64,000 nt of DNA from Agrocybe praecox. Lineage: Eukaryota > Basidiomycota > Agaricomycetes > Agaricales > Agrocybaceae. Both the position numbers and the translations under genes were made by a program. Position 1 is the first letter of the stretch; every line of letters begins with the position of its first letter. The notes under the pieces were generated by a model. It was not told the DNA's origin. It saw only the letters and a list, made by a program, of their open reading frames with translations, and ran no database searches. Positions 46,290 to 58,086 of this stretch are shown in pieces. The stretch spans positions 124,001-188,000 of the forward strand of contig OZ024851.1 in NCBI GenBank assembly GCA_964017145.1, read 5' to 3'.

Positions 46290-47219
46290 ATACTGTCCAA
46301 GTTATCCCAGTTGCAATCACACCTGTTATCGGGAAAATTGTAAGTCACTAGCATATCATTCTTACAATTGCATTTCAAAACTTATCATGTTTAGATTGCT
46401 GCCCATGGCTCTCATATCTGTAGTGAAATCAAGTTGAATGCATTCGATCTTGTAGAATCATTATACAGGTTTCAAAGTGGCCATGGGAGTTCTACCATTG
46501 CAGAAAATTGACGTCTTGTTGAAGTCCTCAAGGATCAAAATTCAGGGTTCCTTTACAAGATATGATTATTTTGCTATGTCTTCGCTCCTTTTTTCTTGGA
46601 ACTCTTCAAACCAAGCTCAAAACTTTATTAAGGATCCTGTCTTCGCACTGGCTTATATCAACACCCAATTATCCAAAAAGTGATCAACAAATCGTGGTTT
46701 AAAAAATCACGCAACAAAGGTATCATATTTGATGACCTATTTAATCCAATTTCTGTTGAAGCTCTTGCATTGGTCTTTGTGGCAGTATGTTCTTGCCATT
46801 TTTTAAATATATTTTTGACTTTTTTATTTAGATTGAATGCGGCATCGATGCTTGGGCAACTGGGGTCAAAGGAGACCTCCCATTTTATTCTTCTGAATAT
46901 AAACTGGTGTGGATTTGCCACATTAGCACATTGTGAGTGTATGGCAGAAAAACAAAAGAGTACAATTTGCTAGGCAAGCTGCAATCTTCATCTTATAATC
47001 GAGGCCGGTACATTTTTTTTTTTGATTTTATATGATATACATATGTATTCAATGCATATATGTCAGTGCTCATGCAGGTGTTCAATCAACAACCTCTGCC
47101 ATTGCAGCAGGTTCACTTCTCAGGGACGAAGCTTTTGCTGATGCCATACATGGATATAAAGCAAGTCAAAGTCAAATGACCAGTAGACAGGATAATGACG
47201 ACCACGAAGTAGAGTACTG
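46290..47219 (+). pseudogene. DUF6532-domain protein with in-frame TGA
   Basis: Exons read in order: VIPVAITPVIGKI (46296-46340), an intron to 46393, IAAHGSHICSEIKLNAFDLV with ESLYRF, TGLYQHPIIQKVINKSWFKK, and NKGIIFDDLFNPISVEALAL. A GTATGT intron at 46784-46831 follows, then IECGIDAWATGVKGDLPFYS with WICHIST, and a last exon ending DDHEVEY at 47219. This order matches the Agaricomycete DUF6532 domain (IAATPVIGRIA..., '-G-IF--FNPI-ALALVF-AIEC-IDEW'), whose function is unknown. At 46509-46511 TGA interrupts STIAEN-stop-RLVEVL. An Arg codon CGA would fit, a C to T change at CpG. The intron near 46550-46632 has a poor donor (GTTCCT), and the 5' start is not found. Confidence 0.65.
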
Positions 47220-47795
47220 AGCTAATATTATTATGTTTCTTTCTATCAAATGAAACCTATTTCCTGGTTAAATAAACTGTGTTAAGATGTCCATAGACTG
47301 TCCCTTGTATGTCATATTTTCGATGTCAAACTATAGGTTGCTATATATAGTAACTGGGCTATGATACTATAAAACTATGACATACTATATTTTACTATAT
47401 ATACCTTCTGTTGTTACACTACTAACTATGATTTACAATATAACAGGGGACTTGCAATGCAGCTATTTAAGCTATGTAGAGTACATACATCTGTGTAGAC
47501 TTCAGAATTTTTCCTGATGTTGAAGCCTTGACCATAACATGGATAGACAGTCATGATTTGACACTATACTTTATTCAGGATAATCAGACACTGAAAAGGA
47601 GTGAATAAAGAGGCTACATACAATAATGGCTTAATGATTGCAGTATTTGAGTTCTCCTTTTGCGTGAACCTCTGTGTGTGTCAAAACTGCCTCTTAGTCT
47701 CACAATGAGGCTGCCTTCACCCCAATATATAATACTTAAGTAGAAGGCCTATAGCAGAAAAAGGTAGTCATTGTTTGAAAACACATTGCCACTAT
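47220..47795. other. Intergenic, nothing recognised
   Basis: AT-rich spacer between convergent genes, with TA-rich repeats near 47335-47405. No gene is seen. Confidence 0.5.
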
Positions 47796-50700
47796 TTATA
47801 GTGCTGCAGACATATCAAAAATGACTACAAGGCCAGATTCATACCCCAAACATATTTGGTTGCCCCAAGTTGAGGAACAGGAGATGTTGCGATATTGAGA
47901 GGGGATCCAGCAGTGACAGAGGTTGGCCATTATCCATTCACTATGGTATGATATCTGAAGAGTGGAAGATTGCTGCGAGTGATAAAAAATGTGGAATTCA
48001 TAAGGAGTAGTCCTATTCACTTTACTGCCATCAGGCAATGTGACATTTGAAGTGGACATTGAGTGAGAACTGCCCATCATCAAATTCCAAATTCGGACTG
48101 TTTGGTTGTCTGATCCAGAGATGACTTGGCTGCCATCCTGAGAGAATGCAACAGACCTCACCCAATCTGTGTGGCCCTTCAGCTCAGCCTCCACTTCACC
48201 CGTTATCACATTCCAAATTCGGACTGTTTTGTCAGATGATCCAGAGACAACTCGGCTGCCATCCTGCGAGAATGCAACAGAGTTTACCCAATTTGTGTGG
48301 CCCTTCAGCTCAGCCTCCACCTTGCCTGTTGTCACATTCCAAATTCGGACTGTTTGGTCATTTGATCCAGAGACGACCCAGCTGCCATCCTGGGAGAATG
48401 CAACAGAGTTCACTGATTTTGTGTGACCCTTCAGCTCTGTCTCCACCTTGTGTGTCATCACATTCCAAATTCGGACTGTTTGATCATCTGATCCAGAGAC
48501 AACTCGGCTTCCATCCTGGGAAAATGCCACAGATGTTACCCAATCTGTGTGGCCTTTCAACTCAGCCTCCACCTTGCCTGTTGTTGCATTCCAAATTCGG
48601 ACTGTTTGGTCATATGATGCAGATACAACTTGGCTGCCATCCTGGGAGAATGCAACAAATGTCACCCAATTTGTGTGGCCCTTCAGCTCAGCCTCCACCT
48701 CACATGTTGTCACATTCCAAATTCGGGCTGTTTGGTCGTCTGATCCAGAGATGACTTGGCTCCTGTCCTGCAAGAATGTGACAGAGTTCACTATTGACTC
48801 ATTTTTTATAACATGCTCTGTTGTTTCCCATGAGTCAGATAATCCAATAATGACTTTTGGCACTCTGCTGACATCTGCAATGTAGGTCTTGCGTATCAAT
48901 GATATCCCCGGAATCCAAACAAGTGCAGACTGGTAGATCTCCATGCAGTGTTTCTGGACAGCTTCAAAGTTCATTTGTAAAAACTGGCAGGCATCGTCAA
49001 CGAACAAATGAAGGTCATGGTATTGAAAGCTCTGTTAATCAAAAAACTATTAGACCCACAAAAAAAAGTCTTCATTCTGGTCCATGACTTACTGATAAAA
49101 CAGTTGCAATGCTGCTGAGGGATTTCAGTCCTGTCTCTAATTCCCCCAGCATGCTGAGACACTCTATCCAGTGCAAAAGATGTTCATGAAGAAAATGACG
49201 AAGAGTGTTAACAAGTATGGTGTCAAATACATTAACTTCTGCTAAATGAGCAGCCCAATAGACACATGAGTATTTGAGCGCTTCAGAGATTTTGCCAACA
49301 TTTTCCAGGGAGTTGGTCCTTTCTCTATGTGAAATTGTTGATTCTTTGGGGATTTCGCATATGTTGTACTTTAGTGACCGGTTCATCTGCTCCAAACATT
49401 TGAGAGCTAGCAGTTCATGACCCTCTAAAGCATCCAAAGCACGGAATGAGGAGTGCCGGGAAGTAAAACGGTCAGGAGAACAATGAATGGGACTGGTTAT
49501 GAAGTTGGGAAATGAGGCATGGAATGGAGTAACCGCAGCCCCTGGTTGTTGAGGAATGTGAATTACACATTTGAATGGTGACAAATACTCAGCCACGTTG
49601 TTCCTTTCAGATAGAGATGCAATGGCTTCCATCGGCAACGGATTTCGAAGGAATATGATGATCAACATAAGGTCCCTCATAAGAGTAACTTCATATGACT
49701 GCTTCTCCTTACAGGCCATTTCCAAAATACATATGTAGAGTGTGTCAATGTCAGTTTTGAACTCGGTGACAGATTCCAGGCCGAGTTTAGCCATTTCGGA
49801 AAGACGAGACTCGTAGAGCTTGCCACCACTGCCGCCAATGTGACGAACAGCAGTTGCTGCGTAGAGGAAGAATGTACCAGAACGCGCGGTGAGGCCGTCT
49901 AGCTCAGGTTGCAAGGGCCATTCTTCTGCAGTAGGATAACTGTCATCACTCCTGATTTCGGCTAAGGACATCTCGAGATACTTGCGGATATCTTCCTGGA
50001 CCACATTCTCCTCGATATTGTGGAGATAAAAAGTAGTTACTCTGTTATCCATGGAGTTGAAGATGTTGCTAATCAGAGATTCATCACGACTGGAAATGAA
50101 CACCTTCAGAGGAATTGTTGATGCCGACCAAAGAACAAGTTCAATGAACGCAGAGACAACTCGAGGGTCGACGCATTCATCGATGGCATCAATGACGATA
50201 ACTTTGTATACCTTGTCCATCATGCCAGCAGTCATTCGAACAGGGTTATAAATGAGCTGCTTGAACTGCTCATTCATATTACTAAAGGTTGGCTCCGCCA
50301 GTTTATCGTCACGCTTGATGGCCTTGACGACCTCAACTTTGATGGCGGGTGAAGCTCTGGCGAGCGCGTGCGCAATAGCAGGGATAATAAGGCGCACATT
50401 CCACGTTTTCTCGGATGCTCGAGAAGCAAAGAAGCTGCCGCCAAGCATGTTTTTCGCTTCAAGAATCTCACAGAACGTGTGCGCGATTGTCGATTTGCCA
50501 ATTCCAGCCATGCCTGCCATCCAGTATACCTTGCTGCTATTGGCGTTCGAGGACCAAGCCTCCAAATCTTCGAGGACCTTAACACGAGTCCCTTCCATGC
50601 AGCCAGTGGGATCGTCGTAAGACGAGTGTCGACTTTTATAGGATGTCATTTCGTGATTGAGTTTGTCGATGAGACCTATGATCTTGTGAGCCCCACAAAA

Positions 50701-52067
50701 TACAACGCTTATTGACAGTTTATCTTACCGGAGTTCAGGTGCTACGGATGTGTTCTATCAGCGTCATCCATATTTCTCGGGATAGCAAGAGTATAGTACC
50801 TCTACAATTTCTCCTGCTATTGGTTCAATATTCAGCTGGGTATCGATCTTTAAGAAGTGATCAATATATAAACGTAGCTTTTGTCGATAACTTGAAAAAC
50901 CAACCTGAAAGACTTCGCACAAAGCGATGATGTTCCGCAATGCCTTCAGTATTGTATCGGTATATTTCGTAGCCAAGGCAGGACGGGTCAACAGCATTTG
51001 CTTCTGCAGCTCTTTGATCTTCTTCAATTGGACAATGGTGGCACTGGAAAGCATGGGCGAATGTGAGATATGACCGAAATACATGAAGAAGTAACGAACT
51101 CGCAAAAATCTTCAATCCGATGATTTATCGCGCCTATGCCGCCGCCTTTTTTATACTTCCCAACGATCAAGAGAATAGTTTCCAGCTTTCCTTTGAGATA
51201 TTCGAGCTCCTCCTTATTGTCCAACACCGTCTGATCCGTGATAATAAATGATGGATCACTCGTGAGTCTGTGTTGTTGTACATTGAGACACACACCTCGA
51301 CAAAATCGATAATCTCCCCAGCAGCCGTCTTCAAAGGTAGGAACATATCAGAGCAATCATAAAGTTCCTTCACTACTGTCTTCAGGCCTTCGTAGACAAC
51401 ACTTCCCACCGCTTTCGCCTGCTGAACCCCCGTTTCGGTCTCGACTACACCGTCAGAGAGCCCACCGATTGGCGGATAGGGGTTATCTTGTGGAGGGAGA
51501 TCCCCGGACTGCACGTTTACAGCAGACAATGTAATCTTCATTTTGGCAGGAACGATATTACCCTTCTTATCCGTCAAATCAAAACTGGCATCTAATTAAA
51601 CCCCCTTCAAGACGAATACACGCATATAGCAGACATTGTACTCACTATTGCCGAGCAGGGCTTCGACTTTCCCCTCGTATTGTACCACTAAAACATTGAG
51701 CAGATTGATGTTGATCCCGAATATGCGGTAGACGACAATCTTAATCGTTGACGAGGGCTCGAACGAGCTGATTCCAAGAAGTTAATACCAACCAAGAGGT
51801 CACTCACAAGACCAAGACTCACATTTCATTGTCTGCATCCCATTCCCATTTCAGCACCGGCGAGCGAGGCTTGGGGTGCGTCGATTTTTTAACCTCCTTG
51901 TCGGCTACAGAAATCCGTATGGAGTACTTTGATCGTACCCCATTCAAGCCAATGTCGCCAGAAACTTCGATACCTAGATCGAGATCAACAGAAGACAATA
52001 TCGTTGTAGCTGTCGAGATCTTACTTGCTAGGATTGCGCGAAGTGGTGACGGTTTATTGGTCGCCAT
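47796..52067 (-). CDS. C2-NACHT-WD40 NLR-like protein
   Basis: A fungal NLR-type STAND protein, likely a ligand-triggered oligomerising sensor in non-self recognition or programmed cell death. Exons 51823-52067 and 51646-51767 (start MATNKPSPLRAILASKISTA) encode a beta-rich C2-like domain (LKWEWDADNE, SSFEPSSTIKIVVYRIFGIN). Then come helical exons at 51296-51591, to 51230, and about 50770-51040 (EELEYLKGKLETILLIVGKY). NACHT lies in 49093-50690: GMAGIGKSTIAHTF (Walker A), YKVIVIDAIDECVD (Walker B), KVFISSRDES. After an intron at 49032-49092 comes the WD40 part with six or seven repeats of about 42 residues, for example SVAFSQDGSRVVSGSDDQTV. The conserved tail CWIPSQYRNISCSSTWGNQI closes the protein at 47796. 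No lesion is seen. Some N-terminal splice sites (50690-50770) are approximate. Confidence 0.85.
48080..48800 (-). repeat. 126-bp tandem repeat coding WD40 units
   Basis: Six repeats of about 126 bases within the NLR gene. By eye they are very similar to each other (recurring CCAAATTCGGACTGTTTG and TGTGTGGCCCTTCAGCTCAG). Each encodes GHTxxVxxVAFSQDGSxVVSxS-x-QTVRIWN. Such near-identity points to recent unequal exchange or concerted evolution. Confidence 0.85.
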
Positions 52068-53400
52068 TCAGAGAGAACAGAGAACTATGAGCGTAAGTGA
52101 GAAGAATCGGAAGAATGAAGTTGAATCTGGCATGCAATGCCTCATATATTATGTAATGATGCGATCCCAAAAAGGAAGCGATGACCAAGCGACAAGTCAA
52201 ATGAGATCCATTACACTGCGTTGATCTCGTAAAGAGAGTCAACGAAGGGAAAACTAGCTACTTATATAGGATTTACAATAGGAGGCTAGCTAATGTGGAA
52301 CTAAATGATAATGTTTTTGAAATAATCCTGAACTAGGAAGAAATAAAAGAAAGAATAAAAATAGAACGAGATAAGATAAGATAAGTCGGAGGGAATTCAT
52401 GACATTATTATTAGGGACGTTCAATGATCAATCCAGACTGCTGCGACACTGTACGATTTGTAATATATTTGTAATCAAAAGTTCAAAGTCCGCATGTGTG
52501 ACTTTTTGTGACTGCACGTAGTGTCAACTATATTGCAATTATCGATCGACTGTGTGATAGTTAGCATCACTGTCGTGTTTTGAACAAAGAAAAAATGTGG
52601 CATGTATTTTACAAACATTCCAAAGTAACGGCTACGAGAGCGAGGAAAGCATGGACTCCTGACTCCCCGAATTTGGATTTGCCAATTTAGCCTGGTCTGG
52701 ATCAGTCGAGGTCTAAATTTGCAATTGCAGTTTCCCATCACTCTCTTCGACCCGCCACAGACGTCGAATTAGAGCCGACTTTACCATCAACGTTACCACC
52801 GACAGACCCTTCCACTCCTCCACCCCCCTCCGTCCCACTCTCAGCCGCCCTCCTCGGTGTTGGGGCCGTATTTTCATGGACCGTTTCTTTGAAAGGAGCG
52901 ACCTGGCTTGAGAAGAAAAGTGCAAGTGTGAGTGCAGAAATCTAGAGCAAACACAGAAACACGGAATAACTCTGGAATGGATCTTTTCAATGCCGAACGG
53001 TCACACGACTTTATTCGGTTTCTTCTGTTATGCGTCGCATCGCGCCGCCAAGGCCGAGCATTTTTCTTTTTCACTTCCACCTCCACTTCCGTTCACCAGC
53101 TTTATATGTTCCAGCTGTTTCCAACTGACTTCCTTTTCTCTGTGATCAGGTTACATTACCTGAAGTATCAGTGACTGGTATTCTTTCCTCTTACCTCACT
53201 CCGTGTTTTCCACCGTATTTCCTCTCGTTTTTCGATGATTCTGCCTTCCATGTGTAGCATACCTCCTTGAGCCTCTTTTTTTGTCATATTGTGGACTTCA
53301 AATATCTGCTTGGCTGTTTCTTTTGGTGCGTACCTACAACATCCTCTAGCATTCACGGGTCAAATTCGAGTACGATTTTGCTCAGCTTTTGAGTCACCTA
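52068..53400. other. Intergenic, nothing recognised
   Basis: The promoter side of the NLR gene and unassigned sequence. GATAA repeats (GATAAGATAAGATAAG) lie near 52370-52385. I looked here for the missing Pho88 N-terminus and did not find it. Confidence 0.4.
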
Positions 53401-53422
53401 TGCTTATTCTTTTTCGGTTCAG

Positions 53423-54136
53423 TTTGGCGAGAAGGAAGGCCGGCTCATCACCACCAATGTCCGTGACTACGACCTGTCGGAGACCTCCAAACTCGTACGT
53501 CTCCCACTAACCCACCTCTATCATACATGCACCTGGTAATTCCACCTGCCAGCCCAGCTCCGCGTACATGGGAATCGCCATGATGGGCGTCATACACATT
53601 TACTTCAAGTTCACCCAGCCCCTCTTCATCCAAACCCTCATGGGTGTCAAGAACTTGTGTAACGCCAAGTCCGTCGCTATCCATGTCTTTAGAAAAGCTG
53701 CTGCTGGAGATCTTAAGAGGCCCTTCAAGGTTGCTAGCATGTTTAGACGTACGTTCTTTTTTTTCGTTTCTCTTGTTTTCTTTCTTCCCTTTTTACATCG
53801 CCGTTGTCCTGTGCGCCGTCGTGGCTATTTGCTTGCCATTTCTTTTTAGCTAAGACCCAAGACAACCTTTCCCGCTTCCTCCCTTTATTCTTTCTTTTCT
53901 TCCTTGCTTCCTTTTGCCTTTCTTTCCATCGCACGCATATGCCCCTCATTTCTGTTATCACTTTCGACTTCTTTTGTCCTCTCTCCTTCACGCCTTCAGC
54001 GCTTCCTATCTTTTCCATTTTCCCTTTTTCCTTTTTCAATTTTGTATTCTCCTTTTCCCCTTTACTGACACCAACCTCTTTTCCTTTCCTTTCTGCAGCC
54101 GCTACCGGCCCCTAGACAGACACTGTCGCCATCTCA
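53423..54136 (+). pseudogene. PHO88/SND3 3' fragment with amber
   Basis: Three exons of the ER membrane protein Pho88/Snd3 (SRP-independent targeting, formerly linked to phosphate transport). 53423-53494 encodes GEKEGRLITTNVRDYDLSET. 53555-53752 encodes SSAYMGIAMMGVIHIYFKFT with QPLFIQTLMGVKNL and GDLKRPFK. After a T/C-rich intron of about 340 bases, 54099 onward gives PATGP, then TAG at 54113-54115, then TDTVAISEANIT. The family has GPQTD here, so a Gln to amber change fits (CAG to TAG). The N-terminal helix exons are absent upstream, and about 20 bases after the amber the sequence becomes duplication block 1. It is an N-terminally truncated pseudogene fused at a breakpoint. Confidence 0.75.
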
Positions 54137-54438
54137 GAAGCCAACATCACGTACGTCGAGGAACTCCAAGCTTAGCATGTCGAAGTCGGTTACAGCTGTC
54201 AATGATAGCATAGCGCCTTCCCCATACTCTCCCCTGCTGCGAGGCATTTTGCGCGTATTCATGATCATCCGACAACACTGTGATAGTAATTAGTCGCTAT
54301 ATATGTGTGATTTGGTGCCTATATCACATACCACGATGGACAGGAAGGTAATCGGCCACCTATTTCTGACATGAGAGGTAACAAACAGCGCAGGATTCTT
54401 TGCTCACGTAAACGCTGTTTCTGCTTTAGGGACTTGTA

Positions 54439-55583
54439 AGGTATGGGTCATTCACTTGCGGGTGAGACGGCCAGTGCTGATGCATGGCAAATACGAGACC
54501 TTGAAATTGGAGCAACCGATTAATCGGACATTATCTTATGTCTCTAGATTCTGGGGGGCAACTCGTAGCGCTGACCTAAAATACATTAATATGATTTGTG
54601 TTTTTTAAATAGTACGCACAATATTCAGTGGCTACGGCATCAGCATTGCATGCCAATGACGAAAGCAATACTTATACGCCATCACAATGAATTGGAACCC
54701 TCCCAAAGACGTTACCAACTTAGACTGCTACTCAAAAATTAACGTGACCGGTTCGGGATCTTTATAACCGAAAAAAACCAATTATTAACAAACAAACCGG
54801 GTAATGAACCACAGGGTTTCTCACATTCCATTTATCAGGTAAAAACGATACCTTATTACATAAGGTCTCGTAATATTCGACCATCGTCATGTGATGAGCG
54901 TGACAGCGTCCAAATCTGGACGACCTCACAAAATTTCATAAAAATAATCAAAGTAAGAGATCTGTAGCATCTGGGTTATATCTAAAGCTAAAGGCTGAGC
55001 ATTTTTTTTTCACCTTATCACAAATCTATCGGTACCTTTTATTTAGATATTGACTGAGCCAATCAGATGTTATGCCACTAATAAGATGGACTCACTGCAC
55101 ACTTGTATGTCACGTGCATGGATTAAACATGCTGAAAACAAATTATGAGACCTTATGTAATAAGGTATCGTTTTTAAATACCATTGGCATATCCCAGCTT
55201 GCTTCGTTAAATGCCTGCATATATAGTAAGCTAAAAGCGGTGCAGAATAGTGGAGAACAAGCTGCCTGGGCTGCCAGAAAATATAGGGGATATCGGGGGC
55301 TGCCTGCCAGTATAATGTATGATCTTGATCAGGCTAACATGGCTTAAATACTGTATTATATTCATAACTCTCCCAGGTTTTGGCCTCATTCTGTAAAATC
55401 TGGAATTAATGTATATTATATGCTCTAAAAAATTCCTCAGCTTTTATTTGATTTGATTTCCACTGTGATCCTGTGTTATTCCTCTTCCAATATTGCTCTG
55501 AGCCCCTTCGTCCGTTTTGGGACGCCCGAGTCACAAAAAAATAACGACACGTGACGATAGTCGAATATAAATGACCCATACCT
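54439..55583. mobile_element. 1145-bp TA-flanked inverted-repeat element
   Basis: The termini AGGTATGGGTCATT and AATGACCCATACCT are perfect 14-bp inverted repeats, flanked by TA on each side (54437-54438 and 55584-55585). Copy B at about 16125 has the uninterrupted site TTGTATGGTCATTG, which proves insertion. TA duplication fits the Tc1/mariner superfamily. No transposase is recognised. A 91-codon frame at 55072-55347 matches nothing I know and lies partly in the nested element. It is best called non-autonomous. Confidence 0.9.
54842..55174. mobile_element. 333-bp nested MITE with 33-bp inverted repeats
   Basis: Termini starting AAAACGATACCTTATTACAT (33 bases) recur inverted at 55142-55174 with one mismatch. 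TA flanks both sides (54840-54841 and 55175-55176). It lies inside the 1145-bp element, so it probably inserted later, unless these are subterminal repeats of that element. Confidence 0.7.
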
Positions 55584-57056
55584 TATGGTCATTGCGTAAG
55601 GAATTATTAAGGCGAATAATACTATTTCCAGATTAAGTGTCTTAGGACATTAGATCAATCTGGGAGAAGTTACTCACGGCATAATCCAGTCAGAACGTAA
55701 GCTCCGTCTCGTGTTACGAGTTTTGCGATAGGCACGCCCATTGCCACAAGGTTCCACCTCCAAGCGGTCAGGAATTCGAGAGCGATGTGTACAGTCCACA
55801 TAACAAACCTACGTGGATAGAGTAAGTTTCACTTCATAATTATTACTACTAATTACCCATAGTATAAAACCCAAGTGTGTGTTTTATGAGCATCGCAAAT
55901 GATGTCGTATGGAACAGAAACAATGATCTCTGGGCCCAACGCGACCCCGGCGAAGGACATGATAACAAATAAAAAACTAATAATACACCGATTCTTTTGC
56001 TCTTCTCATGCAATGCGTAGACTGGGCATTCGTTATTAATCAAGCTGCACTGGTATATATATTAATAAAAACCTCCCTCTGAGCATTAGAATATAATCGA
56101 GAGCAGCGAGGAGAACGCAAGCAGATCCACACTGAAACCCGAACCATTTATGACAAACGCGTTCCGACTCTACACGTCCTGAAAGTGGCCCCATCACTAG
56201 GAATAAATTTAGACTTTCATCAAAATTTGTGAAATAGACGATAATAAGAGTTTATTAGCCTCCAAACTCACCATTGTACGGTTATTCCAAAATATCTGGA
56301 GAATAGATAGGTGGCAAGGACACTATTGTTGAACGGTTTCCTATGGCGATGGCCATACATGTTATCCCCAATAATGAAGGTTTTTGCTCTAGTCTGAAGA
56401 TATATATCATACCGCCATATATACTTGAATTCGTCCTTGCAAATCACACCGTACTCATAAGCCAGGCCTACAACTATAGCGACTGACCGACTTTATGAGT
56501 GTTTATGTATCGTATGCGCGTTGGCTATTTGGACTCACAAGTAGAGTATTTCCTTAGCCGTGTGGTTCTGATGCGCACATCTTCATCAATATACAACAAT
56601 GGCATTCCGTGACAACAGGAGGACAGTCTGAGAAAGCGAAATCAGGAGGAATATCATGGAATTTCTCACTAGCGCTTATATATATGAAAATTTATAAATT
56701 TATTTATAGACTGACAGCGCGCCTGCGGCCCGCTCTGCTGAATATTAAACCTTGCGAATTTGCTGGTCTTATTCCGTTGATTTAAGTTTGGAGAGCTCCG
56801 TGGTTTCATCTTCATCGAGAATATTGCGTCACTAATCTGACATGCAATAAAAATCACCAATCGGTCTCATTGAACACGAGAGATAAGAACAAACATAGAT
56901 AAAGATGACGGTATATACATACATACATAGCAAAGTGTTCAGGAACAGTCACCGATATTTCGCTGATAAGGGAAGATGGTTACAGGATGATCTAGAGTCG
57001 CTCGTACTGTGTGTACAGCCCCTATAAGCTGTTATAATTTCAGTCGGACGCTTCCT

Positions 57057-57450
57057 TCAATGCGTCACGTACGCTAACGAACCCTTCAACATCCCGGAGG
57101 TGTTCGTGAATGACAGCACAACATTTTCGCTCGGTATGTCACTGTTGGAAGGCATCTTGGGCATATTCATGACTATCTGATAACAATGTTGTAATCATAA
57201 AATATCAATGGGATGGTGACCGAAACAACACATATACCGCGACTGATAGTGAAATGATCGACCACCTAAATTCATGCATGAATATTGGCAAAAACACGGG
57301 ATGTTGTACTTACGTGAAGGCGGCTTTTGCTCTGGAGACCTGTATATTCACAGCATGAGGAACTATAAAGACGAATCGGCGTATATTATTTCCTTACCAT
57401 ATTCGGTGGCTCATTTCACCGTGAATATTTGCAAAAAAAACTCCATGAAT
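57057..57450 (-). pseudogene. DUF6533 3' fragment (copy C')
   Basis: Counterpart of fragment B'. The last exon encodes IVMNMPKMPSNSDIPSENVV and ends at TGA 57057-57059. The exon near 57315-57395 is the helix SRAET-type exon. Homology to 17609-17998 stops at about 57448, and the sequence beyond differs from that beyond 17998. Confidence 0.6.
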
Positions 57451-58086
57451 GTACTCAATGTTCAGTTCCCAGGGGTAAATCTGCAAGGAATTTCCATCAA
57501 CAAGTTTGTATTTATCGTTGACTTATCGTGCCAAAACTTTAATGGGATGATGGAAAGATACCCAGAGCTGTTACTGACGTCTAATGCAGTCTTTCTTGTG
57601 TGTGCTTTTTGTAGACGAAAAGTAGCGCCGCTGGTGAGAATAGTGATTTAGCTTCCACATCACTCGCATTCAAATTCACCCACCCATTCCCATTCGCAAT
57701 CTCTCTTGCGCATCAATACAGCTCTCGCTGGCTTCAGTTTCTCGAACAATAATGTCGCTGTGACATCTGCAAAATACACCACCTCTTCAGCATCAGCATT
57801 GCCTTCTTCGACGGCAATTGAGTCGCTTCTGCCTTCCTCCACGATTCGGCTGGTGCCTTTGCCATTCCCAGTGACTGCGTCGACCCGAGTTCAACGTATG
57901 ATATGGCCATGCATGTGCAGTATGCTCAGCAGCAGCAGCGGCCCGATAAGCTCCTAGGCATGTATGGCCTTCTTGGTGCTGCATCTGACACTGAGAATTT
58001 TGTGGCGCCGGAGGGACGAAAAATAACAATAACAATAACAGTGACGTAGGAGCTGGTGATAACGGCGGTGTTCCATGCCGTCGTCG
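57451..58086. pseudogene. Gene fragment left of the inverted-repeat element
   Basis: The plus strand at about 57890-58010 reads DPSSTYDMAMHVQYAQQQQR and LLGMYGLLGAASDTENF, then a stop. This looks like part of a disordered protein. It may continue beyond the inserted element near 59410 (MYEHANDGYGPDPDEPVQQR, then a stop). The family is unknown. Confidence 0.35.

Larger units (their letters stand above)
54134..56605 (-). pseudogene. DUF6533 copy C, disrupted by a transposon
   Basis: Paralogue of copy B (15816-17150). The start is MPLLYIDEDVRIRTTRLRKY at 56605 and the end RIIMNT-like RMIMNTRKMPRSRGEYGEGA to TGA at 54134-54136. The insertion at 54439-55583 lies in the exon for MTIQISKAETAF and adds stops. 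Otherwise the exons match B, including VYALHEKSKRIGVLL. A TTG duplication near 56331 adds one residue in frame. Confidence 0.75.
54140..57448. repeat. Segmental duplication block 1, copy 2
   Basis: Matches 15832-17998 in the same orientation apart from a 1145-bp insertion (54439-55583) and small indels. The left junction falls in the last exon of the PHO88 fragment. Confidence 0.9.

Noticed and set aside
48146..48885. Plus-strand frames of 202 and 112 codons with repeated units
   Set aside because: These are the antisense of the WD40 repeats; the minus strand gives a clear NLR protein.
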